Origin: Saccharopolyspora indica
Lineage (GTDB): Bacteria > Actinomycetota > Actinomycetes > Mycobacteriales > Pseudonocardiaceae
Assembly: GCF_027853965.1 (NCBI RefSeq)
Contig: NZ_JAQGLB010000009.1
Coordinates: 186,001 to 250,000 of the forward strand
Length of the DNA: 64,000 nt
Reading direction: 5' to 3'
The translations under genes were made by a program, and so were the position numbers. The notes under the pieces were generated by a model. It had not been told where the DNA came from. It was given only the letters and a program-made list of their open reading frames with translations, and made no database searches. Positions 38,185-47,238 of the stretch are shown here, in pieces. Position 1 is the first letter of the stretch. Every line of letters begins with the position of its first letter.

Positions 38185-38712
38185 ATGACCGTTGCGGATC
38201 TTGAGAGCTTCTCGTCCGAGGACGAGAGGTACGAGCTCGTCGGTGGGCGCGTGGAAGTGTCCTATCCGCAGGAGGCTCGGCATGCGTGCGCAACCACGAG
38301 GCTTGCCGCGTCGCTGAGTGCGAACGCCCCTGAAGGCTTCGAGGTGCTCTTGGCCCCTGTCATCATCCTCGACGATGCGGGAACCCACTGCCGCCGACCG
38401 GATCTCGTGGTGGTCGACTCGGCGACGTCGAGCGATCCGTGGCTGACCTGTCCGCCGCTGCTCGTGGTCGAAGTGGCGGGCGACGAGACCGTCTCCCGCG
38501 ACTACCACACGAAGGTGCTGGAGTACGAGAAGTTCGGTATTCCAGCGTACTGGTTGGTCAACCCGGGGTTGGTCGTCGACGAGCTTCGACTGAAGAGCGG
38601 CAAGTACCAGCACGTACGGCAGGCGCTCCGCGAGAACCTCTTCGCCACCGACTTCCCGTTCCCGGTCGCGGTCGTTCCGAACCGCTTGTTCGAGGACGGC
38701 CCGATGGCGTGA
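38185..38712 (+). CDS. Uma2-family putative endonuclease
   Basis: A 175-residue member of the Uma2 (DUF820) PD-(D/E)XK family: SSEDERYELVGGRVEVS, HCRRPDLVVVDSA (catalytic Asp), PPLLVVEVAGDETVSRDYHTKVLEYEKFGIPAYWLVNP (Glu and Lys). ATG 38185 has AGGAG eight bases before it; GTG 38167 is a weaker alternative. Resembles the copy at 19.9 kb in layout but the sequences are far apart, so they are not a recent duplication. Confidence 0.87.
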   Translation: MTVADLESFSSEDERYELVGGRVEVSYPQEARHACATTRLAASLSANAPEGFEVLLAPVIILDDAGTHCRRPDLVVVDSATSSDPWLTCPPLLVVEVAGDETVSRDYHTKVLEYEKFGIPAYWLVNPGLVVDELRLKSGKYQHVRQALRENLFATDFPFPVAVVPNRLFEDGPMA

Positions 38713-38731
38713 ACCGGTCGGTGGCTTCAGG

Positions 38732-39508
38732 TCACCTCAGGGCTTCTGGGACCCAGGAGGGCTTGCGCTTCTCGGCGAAGGCACGCATGCCTTCCTGTCC
38801 TTCTTCGCCCGCGAAGTACTCGGCCGAGAGTTCCAGCATCTGCTCGAACGCCTCGCTCATCGCCGCCGGGCGCTGGGCGATCAGCATCTCCTTGGTCGCG
38901 GCCAGGGCCTTCGGGGCGCCGAGGGCGAGCATGTCCGCGTAGCGCTTGACCTCCGCGTCGAGGCCGTCGGCGGGCACCGCGGAGTTGATCAGGCCGATGT
39001 CGGCGGCGCGGCGGGCGTCGAAGGTCTCGCCGGTGAGGAACAGCTCGTGCGCCTGGCGGGTGGTCAACCGCGGCAGCACGGTCACCGAGATCACTGCGGG
39101 CACCACGCCGATGCGCACCTCGGAGAACGCGAAGGTCGCGGTGTCCACCGAGACCGCGATGTCGCAGGCCGCGATGATGCCCACCCCACCGGCGCGGGCC
39201 GGGCCGGCCAGCTTGGCCACGACCGGCTTCGGGCTGGTCCAGATCTGCTGCAGGATCGCCGGGAACTCCTGCACGCCCTGGTTCTCGGCGTCGGCCGAGC
39301 GCGATTCCTTGAGGTCCATCCCGGCGCAGAACACCGGCCCGGTGTGGTCCAGGACGATCACGCGCACCGCGTCGTCGGCGATCGCGGTCGTCAGGTGCTC
39401 CCGCAGCTCCCGCCGCAGCTGGGCGGAGAGGGCGTTGCGGTTGTGCGGCGAGTCCAGGGTGATCGTGGCGACGCCGTCGGCCACCGCCAGGTGCACGAGT
39501 TCATCCAT
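38732..39508 (-). CDS. Enoyl-CoA hydratase/isomerase family protein
   Basis: A 258-residue crotonase. Blocks: GVATITLDSPHNRNALSAQL, GPVFCAGMDLKES (oxyanion hole, CAGMDL), KPVVAKLAGPARAGGVGIIAACDIAVS and FAFSEVRIGVVPAVIS, where the second catalytic Glu is kept at FSEVRIG but the usual AGGAG-E-L is RAGGVGI. Members degrade fatty or branched acyl-CoA. Start ATG 39508 is chosen by homology to the family start; an upstream in-frame ATG exists and neither has a strong ribosome site. Confidence 0.87.
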   Translation of the reverse strand: MDELVHLAVADGVATITLDSPHNRNALSAQLRRELREHLTTAIADDAVRVIVLDHTGPVFCAGMDLKESRSADAENQGVQEFPAILQQIWTSPKPVVAKLAGPARAGGVGIIAACDIAVSVDTATFAFSEVRIGVVPAVISVTVLPRLTTRQAHELFLTGETFDARRAADIGLINSAVPADGLDAEVKRYADMLALGAPKALAATKEMLIAQRPAAMSEAFEQMLELSAEYFAGEEGQEGMRAFAEKRKPSWVPEALR

Positions 39509-39564
39509 GACAGGCACGTTAACCGCGCTAACCACCATCGGGCCAGTGATCCACGTCCCACCGG

Positions 39565-41931
39565 TCAGGTCGGCGGGTAGCGGTCGGCCCACGCCGGAGG
39601 GCGAGGGCCGAACTCCAGGACCGCGTCGTGCGCGAGGCGTTCGATCACCTCGTGCAGTTCCAGCTCCGCCGTCCAGCGCTCCGGGATGCGCCGCGCTCCG
39701 GCCACCGCGCCCACCAGGCTCCCGCAGACCGCTCCGGTGGTCGCGCTGTTGCCGGAGTGGTTCACCGCCACCGGCAGCGCCGCGTCGAAGTCGCCGTCGC
39801 TGCTCAGCGCCGCGTACAGGCCGATGGCCAGCGATTCCGCCGCAGTGGAGCCGGTTCCGAGGCTGCGCTCCAGGTCCTCCGGCGGCACCCGGCCCTCGCG
39901 CGCCAGGCGGACCGCGGTGCCGATCCGGCGGGTCACCTCGTCGTGCCCGGAGTGCGGGGCGAGCTGGCCCAGCACGTCGTCCACGGCGGCCGCCAGCGGT
40001 TCGCCCGCGAGCAGCCGCGACACCAGGAAGGCCAGCGCGCCCGCGCTGAGGCGGGCCGTCGGGTGGCCGTGGGTCAGCGCGGCGGTGCGCATGCCGACGT
40101 CGAACACCTCGGCCGGATCGCTGCTCCACAGCGCAGCGGGCACCGCGCGCATGATCGCGCTGCTGCCCGAGGAGTCGCTGGCCGGCTGCTCCGGGGTGCC
40201 CATCGGCTGCTGGCCCTTGGCGAAGGCGATCAGCGTGCGCATCATCGTCCGGCCCGGGTTGCGGGTCTGGAACAGCGCCCGCTGCTCGACCAGCCAGCCG
40301 TCCGGTTCGGGCGTGCCGCGCAGGAATTCGCCCGCCGCGCGCGGCCAGCTCAGGTGCTGGGTGTGCAGCCAGCGCTGGTAGGCGTGCTGGATGTGCCGGG
40401 TCGGGTCGGCGGTGCCGGTGGCGCGGCGGCTGATGTTGGCGCGGATCGTGCCTTCCAGCGAGAACAGCAGCAGCTGGGTGTCGCTGCCGAGGCGGCCGGA
40501 GGGATGTCCGGCGGGGACGTAGGCGGTCAGGCCATCGGCGCCGTGCCGGGACCGGATCTCGTCCCAGTTGTCCGCGGCGACCGGGATGCCGAGGGCTTCG
40601 CCGACCGCGCAGCCCAGCACCGCGCCCAGGAACCGGTCGCGGGACGCGGCCAGCCGGGGGACCGCGGTCAGCCCGGTGCGGTAGTCCGTTGTGGACGGTG
40701 CGGGCTCGGCGGTGTCGGTGGTCGGGTAGCGCAGCTCCCAGCCGTCCGACTCGTCCGGGTAGGGGCCGAACTCCGCCGCCGCGTCCCCGGCGATCCGCTC
40801 GACCAGCGAGGTGATCGGCAGCGCGTCGAGCAGCTCGGCGGGGATCGCGGTCGGGCCGCGCAGCGCGCCGAGCAGCTGCCCGCACAGCATCGCCGAGCTG
40901 GCGGTGTCGCCGCTGTGATCGCTGGCCGAGCGGACGGCCGCGGCGAAGTCCTCCTCGCAGGCCAGGGCCACGCGCATCGCGACCGCCAGGGCGTCCAGGC
41001 CGCTGCGGCCGGGCTGCATGGCGTCCAGGTTCGCCGGGCTCGGGTGGGAGCCCGCCGGGCTCACGAGCCCGAGGCGAAGCGCGTGCGAGAGCGCGGTGCG
41101 GGCCGACTGCCATCCCGAAATGCCTTGCCGCAGCGAGGTTTCCAGTGAATTGCCGCGCAGCAGCCACAGCATCGCGGTGGCGAGGACGCTGGCCGGGCTG
41201 TGCCCCCTGACGTGTCCGTGGGTGAGCGCGGCGAGGTCACCGCCCAGGGCGAACACGGTGCCCGGGTCGCCCGACCACAGCGCCGCCAGCGCGCCCAGCG
41301 GTACGGCGGTGGCCGAATCGGAGCTGTTGATGGGCTGCTTCCGCGATCCGGGGGCGTGCCCGGCGGCGACGCGCGCCAGCGCGGTGAGCATCGTCGGCTC
41401 GTCGGTGCGCGTGGAGTGCAGCAGCCGTTCCCGGACCAGCCAGCCGTTCGGGTGCGCGATGTCGGTCCCGCAGTCCTGCCACGGGACACCGCGGGTGTGC
41501 ATCCAGCGGCGCAGACCGCTGAGCGCGAAGCCGAGCGGTTCGCCGTCGCCGGACGCGCGCGCCTGCGTGTGCGCGCGGATCAGGCCTTCCAGCGCGAAGA
41601 GCAGCGCACCCGTGCGGTGGCCGACCTCGCCGAGGGCGGCGAACTCGCCCACCGCGCCGCCCAGCAGCATGCCGAGCACGCGGCTGGGGGCTTCGGGCAG
41701 CGGGCCGTCGCGGTCGGCCAGCCCGGTGGCCGGAACCGGTGGTGACCCGTCGCCGAGCCGGTGCTGCAGCGCGGCCGCCCACAGCGGCCGGGTGGCGGGC
41801 CGCTCCCGCCACTGCCGCCAGGTCTCCAGCAGCCGCTGCTCCACCGGGTCGCGGTGCCGCTCACCGGCGCGCGCCGCGCGCCAGGCGGCCAGCAGTGCTC
41901 GTTCCGAGTCGTCCAACCGGGATTCGTCCAC
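39565..41931 (-). CDS. Double ADP-ribosylglycohydrolase-like protein, both sites degenerate
   Basis: A 788-residue protein with two DraG/ARH-like domains (about 80-395 and 430-785). Each keeps the fold landmarks (LGMLLGGAVGE or LGAVLGCAVGEALG, the LLFALEG/LLFSLEG helix, THGH, and SDHSGDT or NHSGNS) but loses metal ligands. Domain A1 reads GHRT (104-107) for TDDT and GDTASS (341-346) for GDSDST; domain A2 reads GSDT (482-485) and GNSATT (727-732). So it probably binds ADP-ribose-like ligands without hydrolysis. Start GTG 41931 lies only 5 bases after the stop of the larger upstream gene, so the pair is coupled and arose by duplication. Confidence 0.85.
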   Translation of the reverse strand: MDESRLDDSERALLAAWRAARAGERHRDPVEQRLLETWRQWRERPATRPLWAAALQHRLGDGSPPVPATGLADRDGPLPEAPSRVLGMLLGGAVGEFAALGEVGHRTGALLFALEGLIRAHTQARASGDGEPLGFALSGLRRWMHTRGVPWQDCGTDIAHPNGWLVRERLLHSTRTDEPTMLTALARVAAGHAPGSRKQPINSSDSATAVPLGALAALWSGDPGTVFALGGDLAALTHGHVRGHSPASVLATAMLWLLRGNSLETSLRQGISGWQSARTALSHALRLGLVSPAGSHPSPANLDAMQPGRSGLDALAVAMRVALACEEDFAAAVRSASDHSGDTASSAMLCGQLLGALRGPTAIPAELLDALPITSLVERIAGDAAAEFGPYPDESDGWELRYPTTDTAEPAPSTTDYRTGLTAVPRLAASRDRFLGAVLGCAVGEALGIPVAADNWDEIRSRHGADGLTAYVPAGHPSGRLGSDTQLLLFSLEGTIRANISRRATGTADPTRHIQHAYQRWLHTQHLSWPRAAGEFLRGTPEPDGWLVEQRALFQTRNPGRTMMRTLIAFAKGQQPMGTPEQPASDSSGSSAIMRAVPAALWSSDPAEVFDVGMRTAALTHGHPTARLSAGALAFLVSRLLAGEPLAAAVDDVLGQLAPHSGHDEVTRRIGTAVRLAREGRVPPEDLERSLGTGSTAAESLAIGLYAALSSDGDFDAALPVAVNHSGNSATTGAVCGSLVGAVAGARRIPERWTAELELHEVIERLAHDAVLEFGPRPPAWADRYPPT

Positions 41932-41936
41932 GCGGG

Positions 41937-44900
41937 CTATCCGAGGTACCGCTGCGCCCAGTCGGGCACCGGCTGGTCGGTGAAGATCTCGGTGCGGGCC
42001 CGCTGCTCGTCGGTGATCAGCTGGGTGAGGACCTCCCGCAGTTCGAGCTCCTCGAACCAGTCGGCGGGGATCTGCTCGGTGCCGCGGGCGGCGCCGAGCA
42101 GGCTGCCGCAGATGGCCGCGCTGGCCGCGGTGTTGCCGGAGTGGGTGGCCGCCAGCGAGACCGCGTCGGCGAAGGAGTTCGGGTGCGCCAGCGCCGAGGC
42201 GACGGCGATGGCCAGCGCCTCCGGTGCGTGCCAGCCCAGCCCCAGCTCCTCGAAGCGGGTCGGCGAGACCGGCCCGCTGCCGACGATCTCGATCGCCGAG
42301 CGCAGCCCCTGCGTGATGCCCTCCGCGACCTCCATCTGGTCCAGCTCGGCCAGCACCGAGTGCACCGCGTCGATCAGGGTCTGCCCGTTGTTGAGCGAGC
42401 ACACCAGCCCGGCCAGCGCACCGGCGGACAGGTAGCCGTCCGGGTGGCCGTGGGTGACCGCGGCGATCTCCGCGCCGTGGATGATCGCGTCCTGCGGCGA
42501 GGTGAACTCGAAGCCGACCGCGGCGCCGCGCACCGCGGCCGCGGCGGTGCGCGCCGAGTTCGGCGGGTTGCTCGGCGTCGGGACCTCGCGGCGGTCGGAG
42601 GAGCGGGCCAGCGCGGTCAGCGTCGCCTCGTCCGGGAAGCGCTGCGCGTGCAGGACCTCGGTCTCGGCGAGCACGCCGAGCTGGAAGACGCCGCTGCGCA
42701 GCTTCACGCCCTGCGTGTGCATCCAGTGCAGCAGGGTTCCGCGCACCATCGACGGCCAGTGCGCGCTGACCCCGCGCTGCACCGAGCGGATGCGGCTGCG
42801 GATGAGGCCTTCCAGGACGAACGCGGTCTGCTGGCCGTGCGCGGTGGCCGCCGCCCGGGTGCCGAAGGCTTCGGCCATGGCCCGGACGCCTTCGGGGTTC
42901 TCGCGCAGGATCGTGCTCAGGTCCGCGAACATCCACGGTGCGCCGAGGGCGTCGCCGACCGCCGTGCCCAGCACGCAGCCGGCCAGCCGCTCGTCCCGGC
43001 CGAGCTGGACCTGTGTCTCGGCGACCAGCTCGGGCTCCTCGCCGATCTCGGTGGCCTCGCCGATCAGCTGCGCCGCGCGTTCCGGGCCGAAGGCCTCGAC
43101 GAGCAGCTTGTGCAGGTCCTGGGTGAGGTCCGCGGAGGTGCCGTCCTCGTTGTCGCGGAACTTCCGCCAGGCCATGAGCAGCCGCAGCTCCTCGTCGGAG
43201 AGCCCGTCGTCGGCGTCGTCGACCGGTTCCGCCGCGGGCGGTTCCGGAGCCGGTTCGGGCGCGGGCTCGGCGGGCGCGGGCTGCTCGGCGACGGCCTCGG
43301 GCTCGGATTCGGCGACGACGGGCTCCTCGACGGGTTCGGGTGCCGGTTCTTCGGCGGGTTCCGGGTCGGCGACGGCCTGCTCCGCGACGACCGGGTCGGC
43401 GACGGCCTGCTCCGCGACGACCGGCTCGGCGACGGCCTGCTCCGCGACGACCGGCTCGGCCACCTCCGGCTCGGCGACGGCCGGTTCGGCGATCCCGATC
43501 GGGTAGCGGTCCAGCCAGTCGGCGTCGCTCGGCGGGTTCGGGCCGAACTCGCGGATCGCGTCGGTGGCCAGCTGCTCGATGACCTCGCGCAGCTCCAGCT
43601 TGTCCCGCCAGGTCTGCGGGATCGCCTCCGCGGTCAGCGCGGCGCCCATGATGTTGCCGCAGATCGCGGCGGTGGAGTCGCTGTCGCCGGAGTGGTTGGC
43701 GGCCAGCACGACCGCGTCGGCGAACGACTTCGGGTGGGCCAGCGCCGCGCACACCGCGATCGCCAGCGCCTGCTCTCCGAACCAGCCGTCGCCGAGGGCC
43801 TCCTGGAGCTGCTCCGGGCTCGGGTCGCCTGCGGCGAGCTCGACGGCCGCGCGCAGCGCCGCCGAGGTCTCCTCGTGACCGTCCCAAGTGGACAGCTGGG
43901 TGAGCGCGCCGTCGACCGCTTCGGGCAGCGAGCGGCCGGCCAGCAGCTGCTGGACGATCACCGCCAGCGCACCGGCGGGCAGGTAGCCGCTCGGGTTGCC
44001 GTGCGTGAGCACCGCGGTCATCGCCCCGACCTGGAACACCTCGGTGGGGTCGGACGACCACAGCGCGGCCGGGGCCGCCCGCATCACGCCGCCGCAGCCC
44101 TTGGAGTCGTTGAGCCGGTTGCTGAACGAGCCCTGCGGCTTGCCGTTGGCGTAGCCGTGCAGCGCCTGTATGCACGTGGTGCCGGGTGCGCGGCGGACGA
44201 ACAGGCCCTTCTGCCGGATCAGCCAGCCGTCCGGCGGCGTGGTGGCCAGCGGACCGCCGGCCTCCTTCCAGTCGAAGCCCTGGGTGTGCAGCCAGCGCTG
44301 GTAGGCGTGCTGGACCTGGGTGGCCGGTTCGTTCTCGCCGAACAGCCGTCGCCGGATGCTCGCCCGGATCAGGCCTTCCAGGGTGAACAGCGTCATCTGC
44401 GTCTCGTCGCTGACCGAACCGCCGGGGCGGTGCGCGTCGACGAAGTCGGTCAACCCGCCCGAGCCGTACTTGCGGCGGATGTCCTGCAGCGAGTCGTCCT
44501 CGATCGGGTAGCCGAGGGCGTCACCGGCCGCGCCGCCGAGCAGGAAGCCGAAGATCCGCTGCGCGTGCAGTTCCGCCGGGTCGGCGGCCGGGGCGTCCTG
44601 CTCGGCCTCGGAGCTCGGCTCGTCGGCGGGTTCCGGCGTCGCCGCCTCTTCCGCTTCGTCGGCGACCGGCTCGTCGGCGGGTTCCTCCTCGGCGACCGGC
44701 TCCGCTGGCGGCTCGTCGGCGGCTGCGGTTTCTTCGGTGACCGGAGCGGCTGCGATGCCTTCCGCGGCCGCGAGCTGCTCCTCGGTGATCGACGTGGTCT
44801 CCTCGTCGACCGGGGATTCCTCGGCAGCGGCGACCGGTTCTTCCGGCTCGGCGACCGGCGCTTCGGGTGCGTCCGCCTCGGGCTCCGCCTTCGCGGCCTT

Positions 44901-46751
44901 CTCCGAGGCCAGCGGCAGCGCCGAGGCGAACTCCAGGTCGGAGACGTCCTTGGCCGCCGGGTAGCGCGCGGTCCAGGCGTCGCCGCTCGGCGGCGTCGGG
45001 CCGAACTCCAGCAGCGCGTCCTTGGCGAGGGTCTCGGCGATCTCGCGCTGCTTGAGGTCGCGCAGCCACACGCCGGGCAGCGCGGGCGCGCCGTAGCGGG
45101 CGCCGACGATGTTGCCGCAGATCGCAGCCGTGGAGTCGCTGTCGCCGGAGTGGTTGACCGCCACCATCAGCGCGGCGGCGATGCTGTCGGTGCTCAGCGC
45201 CGCGCACACCGCGATCGCCAGCGCCTCGTGCCCGGCCCAGCCGCCGCCGAGCGCGTCCTTGAGCTGCTCGGGGCTCGGTTTTCCCTGCTGGGCGAGGTCT
45301 TCGGCGGCTTGCAGCGCGCGGTCGGTGTCCTCGTGGTCGGCGTACTGGACCAGCAGCTCGCGGGCGCGGCGCACCGCGTCCTCCAGCGTCGCCTCGCGCA
45401 GCAGCTGGTGGACGACCACCGCGAGCACGCCTGCTGGCAGGTAGCCGTTGGGCTGCGAGTAGGTCAGCGCCGCGGTCGCGGCGGCGAGTTCGAAGACCTG
45501 CTTCGGGTCCTCGGCCCACAGCGCCACCGGGGCGGCGCGCACCACGCCGCCGCAATCGGGGGAGTCGTTGATCGGCCGCTCGAAGGTGCCGGGCGCGCCG
45601 ACCGAGGCGAACTCGCGGAGCGCGGTGATGCAGCTGCTGTTCGGCGAGCGCACCGCGAACAGGTCGTGCTGCTCGACCAGCCAGCCGTTCGGCTTGGGGT
45701 GGCTGATGGCGAACGGCCCGGCCGCCCGCATCCACGCGTAGCCCTGGGTGTGCAGCCAGCGCTGGTAGGCCAGCTGGATCGCCGACAGCGGGCTGCTCGC
45801 CCCGGCCCGGACCGCGATGTGGCCGCGGATCAGGCCTTCCAGGGTGAACAGCGCCATCTGGGTGTCGTCGGTGAACTCGCCGGGCTGGTCACCGGTGCGG
45901 TCGTACTCGGTGACGCCCATCGCGCCGAAGCGGCTGCGGATCTGGTCCACCGGGTAGAACTCCACGGGCGCGCCCAGCGCGTCCCCGATCGCCCCGGCCA
46001 GCACCGATCCGATGAAGCGGCGGCCGAACTCCGTCTCGGTCGGGTCGATCGCCGTCGGCGCGGGCGGCTCCACCGGCGCGGCCGCGGGCGGCACCGGCGT
46101 GCCGGTGGGCGGCGACGGCGGCGCGATCACCGGGGTGCCGGTGGCGGGCGAGGGCGCCGGGCCGGGCTTCGGCGGCACCGCGGCGGCGGCCTTGACCAGG
46201 TCCTCGGCGGGCAGCCGGGCCTTGACCGGGCTGGTCGGGTTCACCTGGATGTCGATGCCCGACGGGTTGTGCCCGGCCAGCTGGCGGCCGGTCATCCGCT
46301 GCCAGCTCGTCCAGTTGGGCGGCAGGAAGCTCTCGGAGGTGAACACCTGCAGCTGCCTGCGCCCGGACTCGTGCTCCATCGTGAACAGGCCGGTGCCCTG
46401 CGGCTGCGCGAACAGGATCAGCTCGGCGTCCAGCATCGCGGTCAGCAGCGCGTGGCCCTGCGCGTAGCCGGTGGTGGTCAGCTGGAGGGCGCGTTCGACG
46501 TCGTTGGTCGGCGCGGGCAGCCGCAGCGCGACCGGCGACGGCCGGTAGTTCGGGTTGGGGGAGAAGTCGTCGGTGATCTCGCCCTGCTCATCGACCCGGT
46601 AGCCGCCGATGAAGCCCCACGGCGGCACCTCGGCGTTCGGATCGGTGAAGATCGGGTCGACCACGTACAGCCAGGTGTTGGGCTGCTTCGTGGCCTGTTC
46701 CCGCATCGCGGGCGTGACGACCGGTCGATTCGGCTGCTGCGTCGTGTTCAT
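41937..46751 (-). CDS. SseB-like domain fused to three ADP-ribosylglycohydrolase domains
   Basis: A 1604-residue protein. Residues about 85-190 form an SseB N-terminal-like domain (LLTAMLDAELILFAQPQGTG, LQVFTSESFLP, NPTSPVKARLP). ARH domain 1 (245-600) keeps TDDT (294-297) and GDSDST (536-541), the two magnesium sites, and should remove ADP-ribose. Domain 2 (732-1085) has SDET (781-784) and GDSDST (1022-1027), nearly intact. Domain 3 (1253-1604) has AHGQ and GNTAAS, both lost. Acidic Ala/Glu/Pro linkers (602-728, 1087-1180) separate them. Start ATG 46751 has a poor ribosome site; ATGs at 46778 and 46790 are in frame. Highly unusual arrangement. Confidence 0.88.
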   Translation of the reverse strand: MNTTQQPNRPVVTPAMREQATKQPNTWLYVVDPIFTDPNAEVPPWGFIGGYRVDEQGEITDDFSPNPNYRPSPVALRLPAPTNDVERALQLTTTGYAQGHALLTAMLDAELILFAQPQGTGLFTMEHESGRRQLQVFTSESFLPPNWTSWQRMTGRQLAGHNPSGIDIQVNPTSPVKARLPAEDLVKAAAAVPPKPGPAPSPATGTPVIAPPSPPTGTPVPPAAAPVEPPAPTAIDPTETEFGRRFIGSVLAGAIGDALGAPVEFYPVDQIRSRFGAMGVTEYDRTGDQPGEFTDDTQMALFTLEGLIRGHIAVRAGASSPLSAIQLAYQRWLHTQGYAWMRAAGPFAISHPKPNGWLVEQHDLFAVRSPNSSCITALREFASVGAPGTFERPINDSPDCGGVVRAAPVALWAEDPKQVFELAAATAALTYSQPNGYLPAGVLAVVVHQLLREATLEDAVRRARELLVQYADHEDTDRALQAAEDLAQQGKPSPEQLKDALGGGWAGHEALAIAVCAALSTDSIAAALMVAVNHSGDSDSTAAICGNIVGARYGAPALPGVWLRDLKQREIAETLAKDALLEFGPTPPSGDAWTARYPAAKDVSDLEFASALPLASEKAAKAEPEADAPEAPVAEPEEPVAAAEESPVDEETTSITEEQLAAAEGIAAAPVTEETAAADEPPAEPVAEEEPADEPVADEAEEAATPEPADEPSSEAEQDAPAADPAELHAQRIFGFLLGGAAGDALGYPIEDDSLQDIRRKYGSGGLTDFVDAHRPGGSVSDETQMTLFTLEGLIRASIRRRLFGENEPATQVQHAYQRWLHTQGFDWKEAGGPLATTPPDGWLIRQKGLFVRRAPGTTCIQALHGYANGKPQGSFSNRLNDSKGCGGVMRAAPAALWSSDPTEVFQVGAMTAVLTHGNPSGYLPAGALAVIVQQLLAGRSLPEAVDGALTQLSTWDGHEETSAALRAAVELAAGDPSPEQLQEALGDGWFGEQALAIAVCAALAHPKSFADAVVLAANHSGDSDSTAAICGNIMGAALTAEAIPQTWRDKLELREVIEQLATDAIREFGPNPPSDADWLDRYPIGIAEPAVAEPEVAEPVVAEQAVAEPVVAEQAVADPVVAEQAVADPEPAEEPAPEPVEEPVVAESEPEAVAEQPAPAEPAPEPAPEPPAAEPVDDADDGLSDEELRLLMAWRKFRDNEDGTSADLTQDLHKLLVEAFGPERAAQLIGEATEIGEEPELVAETQVQLGRDERLAGCVLGTAVGDALGAPWMFADLSTILRENPEGVRAMAEAFGTRAAATAHGQQTAFVLEGLIRSRIRSVQRGVSAHWPSMVRGTLLHWMHTQGVKLRSGVFQLGVLAETEVLHAQRFPDEATLTALARSSDRREVPTPSNPPNSARTAAAAVRGAAVGFEFTSPQDAIIHGAEIAAVTHGHPDGYLSAGALAGLVCSLNNGQTLIDAVHSVLAELDQMEVAEGITQGLRSAIEIVGSGPVSPTRFEELGLGWHAPEALAIAVASALAHPNSFADAVSLAATHSGNTAASAAICGSLLGAARGTEQIPADWFEELELREVLTQLITDEQRARTEIFTDQPVPDWAQRYLG
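43361..43460. repeat. 30-bp in-frame tandem repeat in a linker
   Basis: Three consecutive 30-bp units start at 43361, 43391 and 43421 (CCGGGTCGGCGACGGCCTGC and ten more bases, one substitution in the third), with a partial fourth to 43460. Each encodes a ten-residue unit such as VAEPVVAEQA, lengthening the linker between ARH domains 2 and 3. Confidence 0.92.
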
Positions 46752-46940
46752 CTCGCGCTGTTGTCCCCGACTCCTCATCCAGCCTTGCATTGATCGCCCC
46801 CACACCACGGCGGTCACTCGATAGCGCGGGTCTGGCGGATCCGACGGACACAGGGAGCGGCCGGTTCCCCGTCCAGACACTGATATCAAACTCTCTCATG
46901 ACCACATGGGGTGAAGTTTAGTGTTCGGGAGAACAACTCA

Positions 46941-46950
46941 CCGTTAACGG
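46941..46950. promoter_or_regulatory. Palindrome upstream of the ARH genes
   Basis: Perfect palindrome CCGTTAACGG with TCA before it and GTGA after it, in the 231-bp gap 46752-46982, which has no gene. It is about 190 bases upstream of the SseB-ARH start, and close to the end of the small Cys-rich gene. Candidate operator. Confidence 0.35.
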
Positions 46951-46982
46951 GTGATCGGCCCTTTTTGCCCGACTCCGCCGGG

Positions 46983-47207
46983 TCAGGAGGGCAGCACGGC
47001 GGCCATCAGGCAGCCGAGGCAGGGCATGCCGGCGGGCTCGTCCAGGGATTCGGCCTCGCCGGGGTGGATGTCGAACCCGCAGTAGGCGCGCAGCACCTCG
47101 GGCACGGCGCCTTCCTCGGGCAATGGGAAGAAGTGGCAGCACAAGTCCCGCTCGCCGCGGGCGAACTCGGGGCGCACTCGCGCGATCAGGTGCGGTTGCG
47201 GGATCAC
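46983..47207 (-). CDS. Small cysteine-rich protein, unknown
   Basis: I do not recognise a family. GTG 47207 opens 74 codons: IPQPHLIARVRPEFARGERDL-type start, then CCHFFPLPEEG, YCGFDIHPGE and PCLGCLM. Five cysteines and nearby histidines suggest one bound zinc or a redox role. There is no good ribosome site, and the frame extends 25 codons further upstream without an ATG or GTG, so the true start is uncertain. It lies between the sulfate operon and the ARH pair on the same strand and could belong to either. Confidence 0.6.
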   Translation of the reverse strand: MIPQPHLIARVRPEFARGERDLCCHFFPLPEEGAVPEVLRAYCGFDIHPGEAESLDEPAGMPCLGCLMAAVLPS

Positions 47208-47238
47208 GCGGCGCTCGCGGGAGGCTGCGAAGACGGGT

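Noticed and set aside
41061..41489. Alternative minus-strand frame inside the ARH locus
   Set aside because: Arg/Pro-rich off-frame shadow of the 788-residue protein.
43361..43460. CRISPR-like repeats
   Set aside because: The units are contiguous, in frame and without spacers; they encode a protein linker.
41739..46793. 1684-codon open frame on the plus strand across the ARH genes
   Set aside because: Antisense shadow of the ARH coding strand, low-complexity and without any domain; the minus-strand reading has clear conserved domains.
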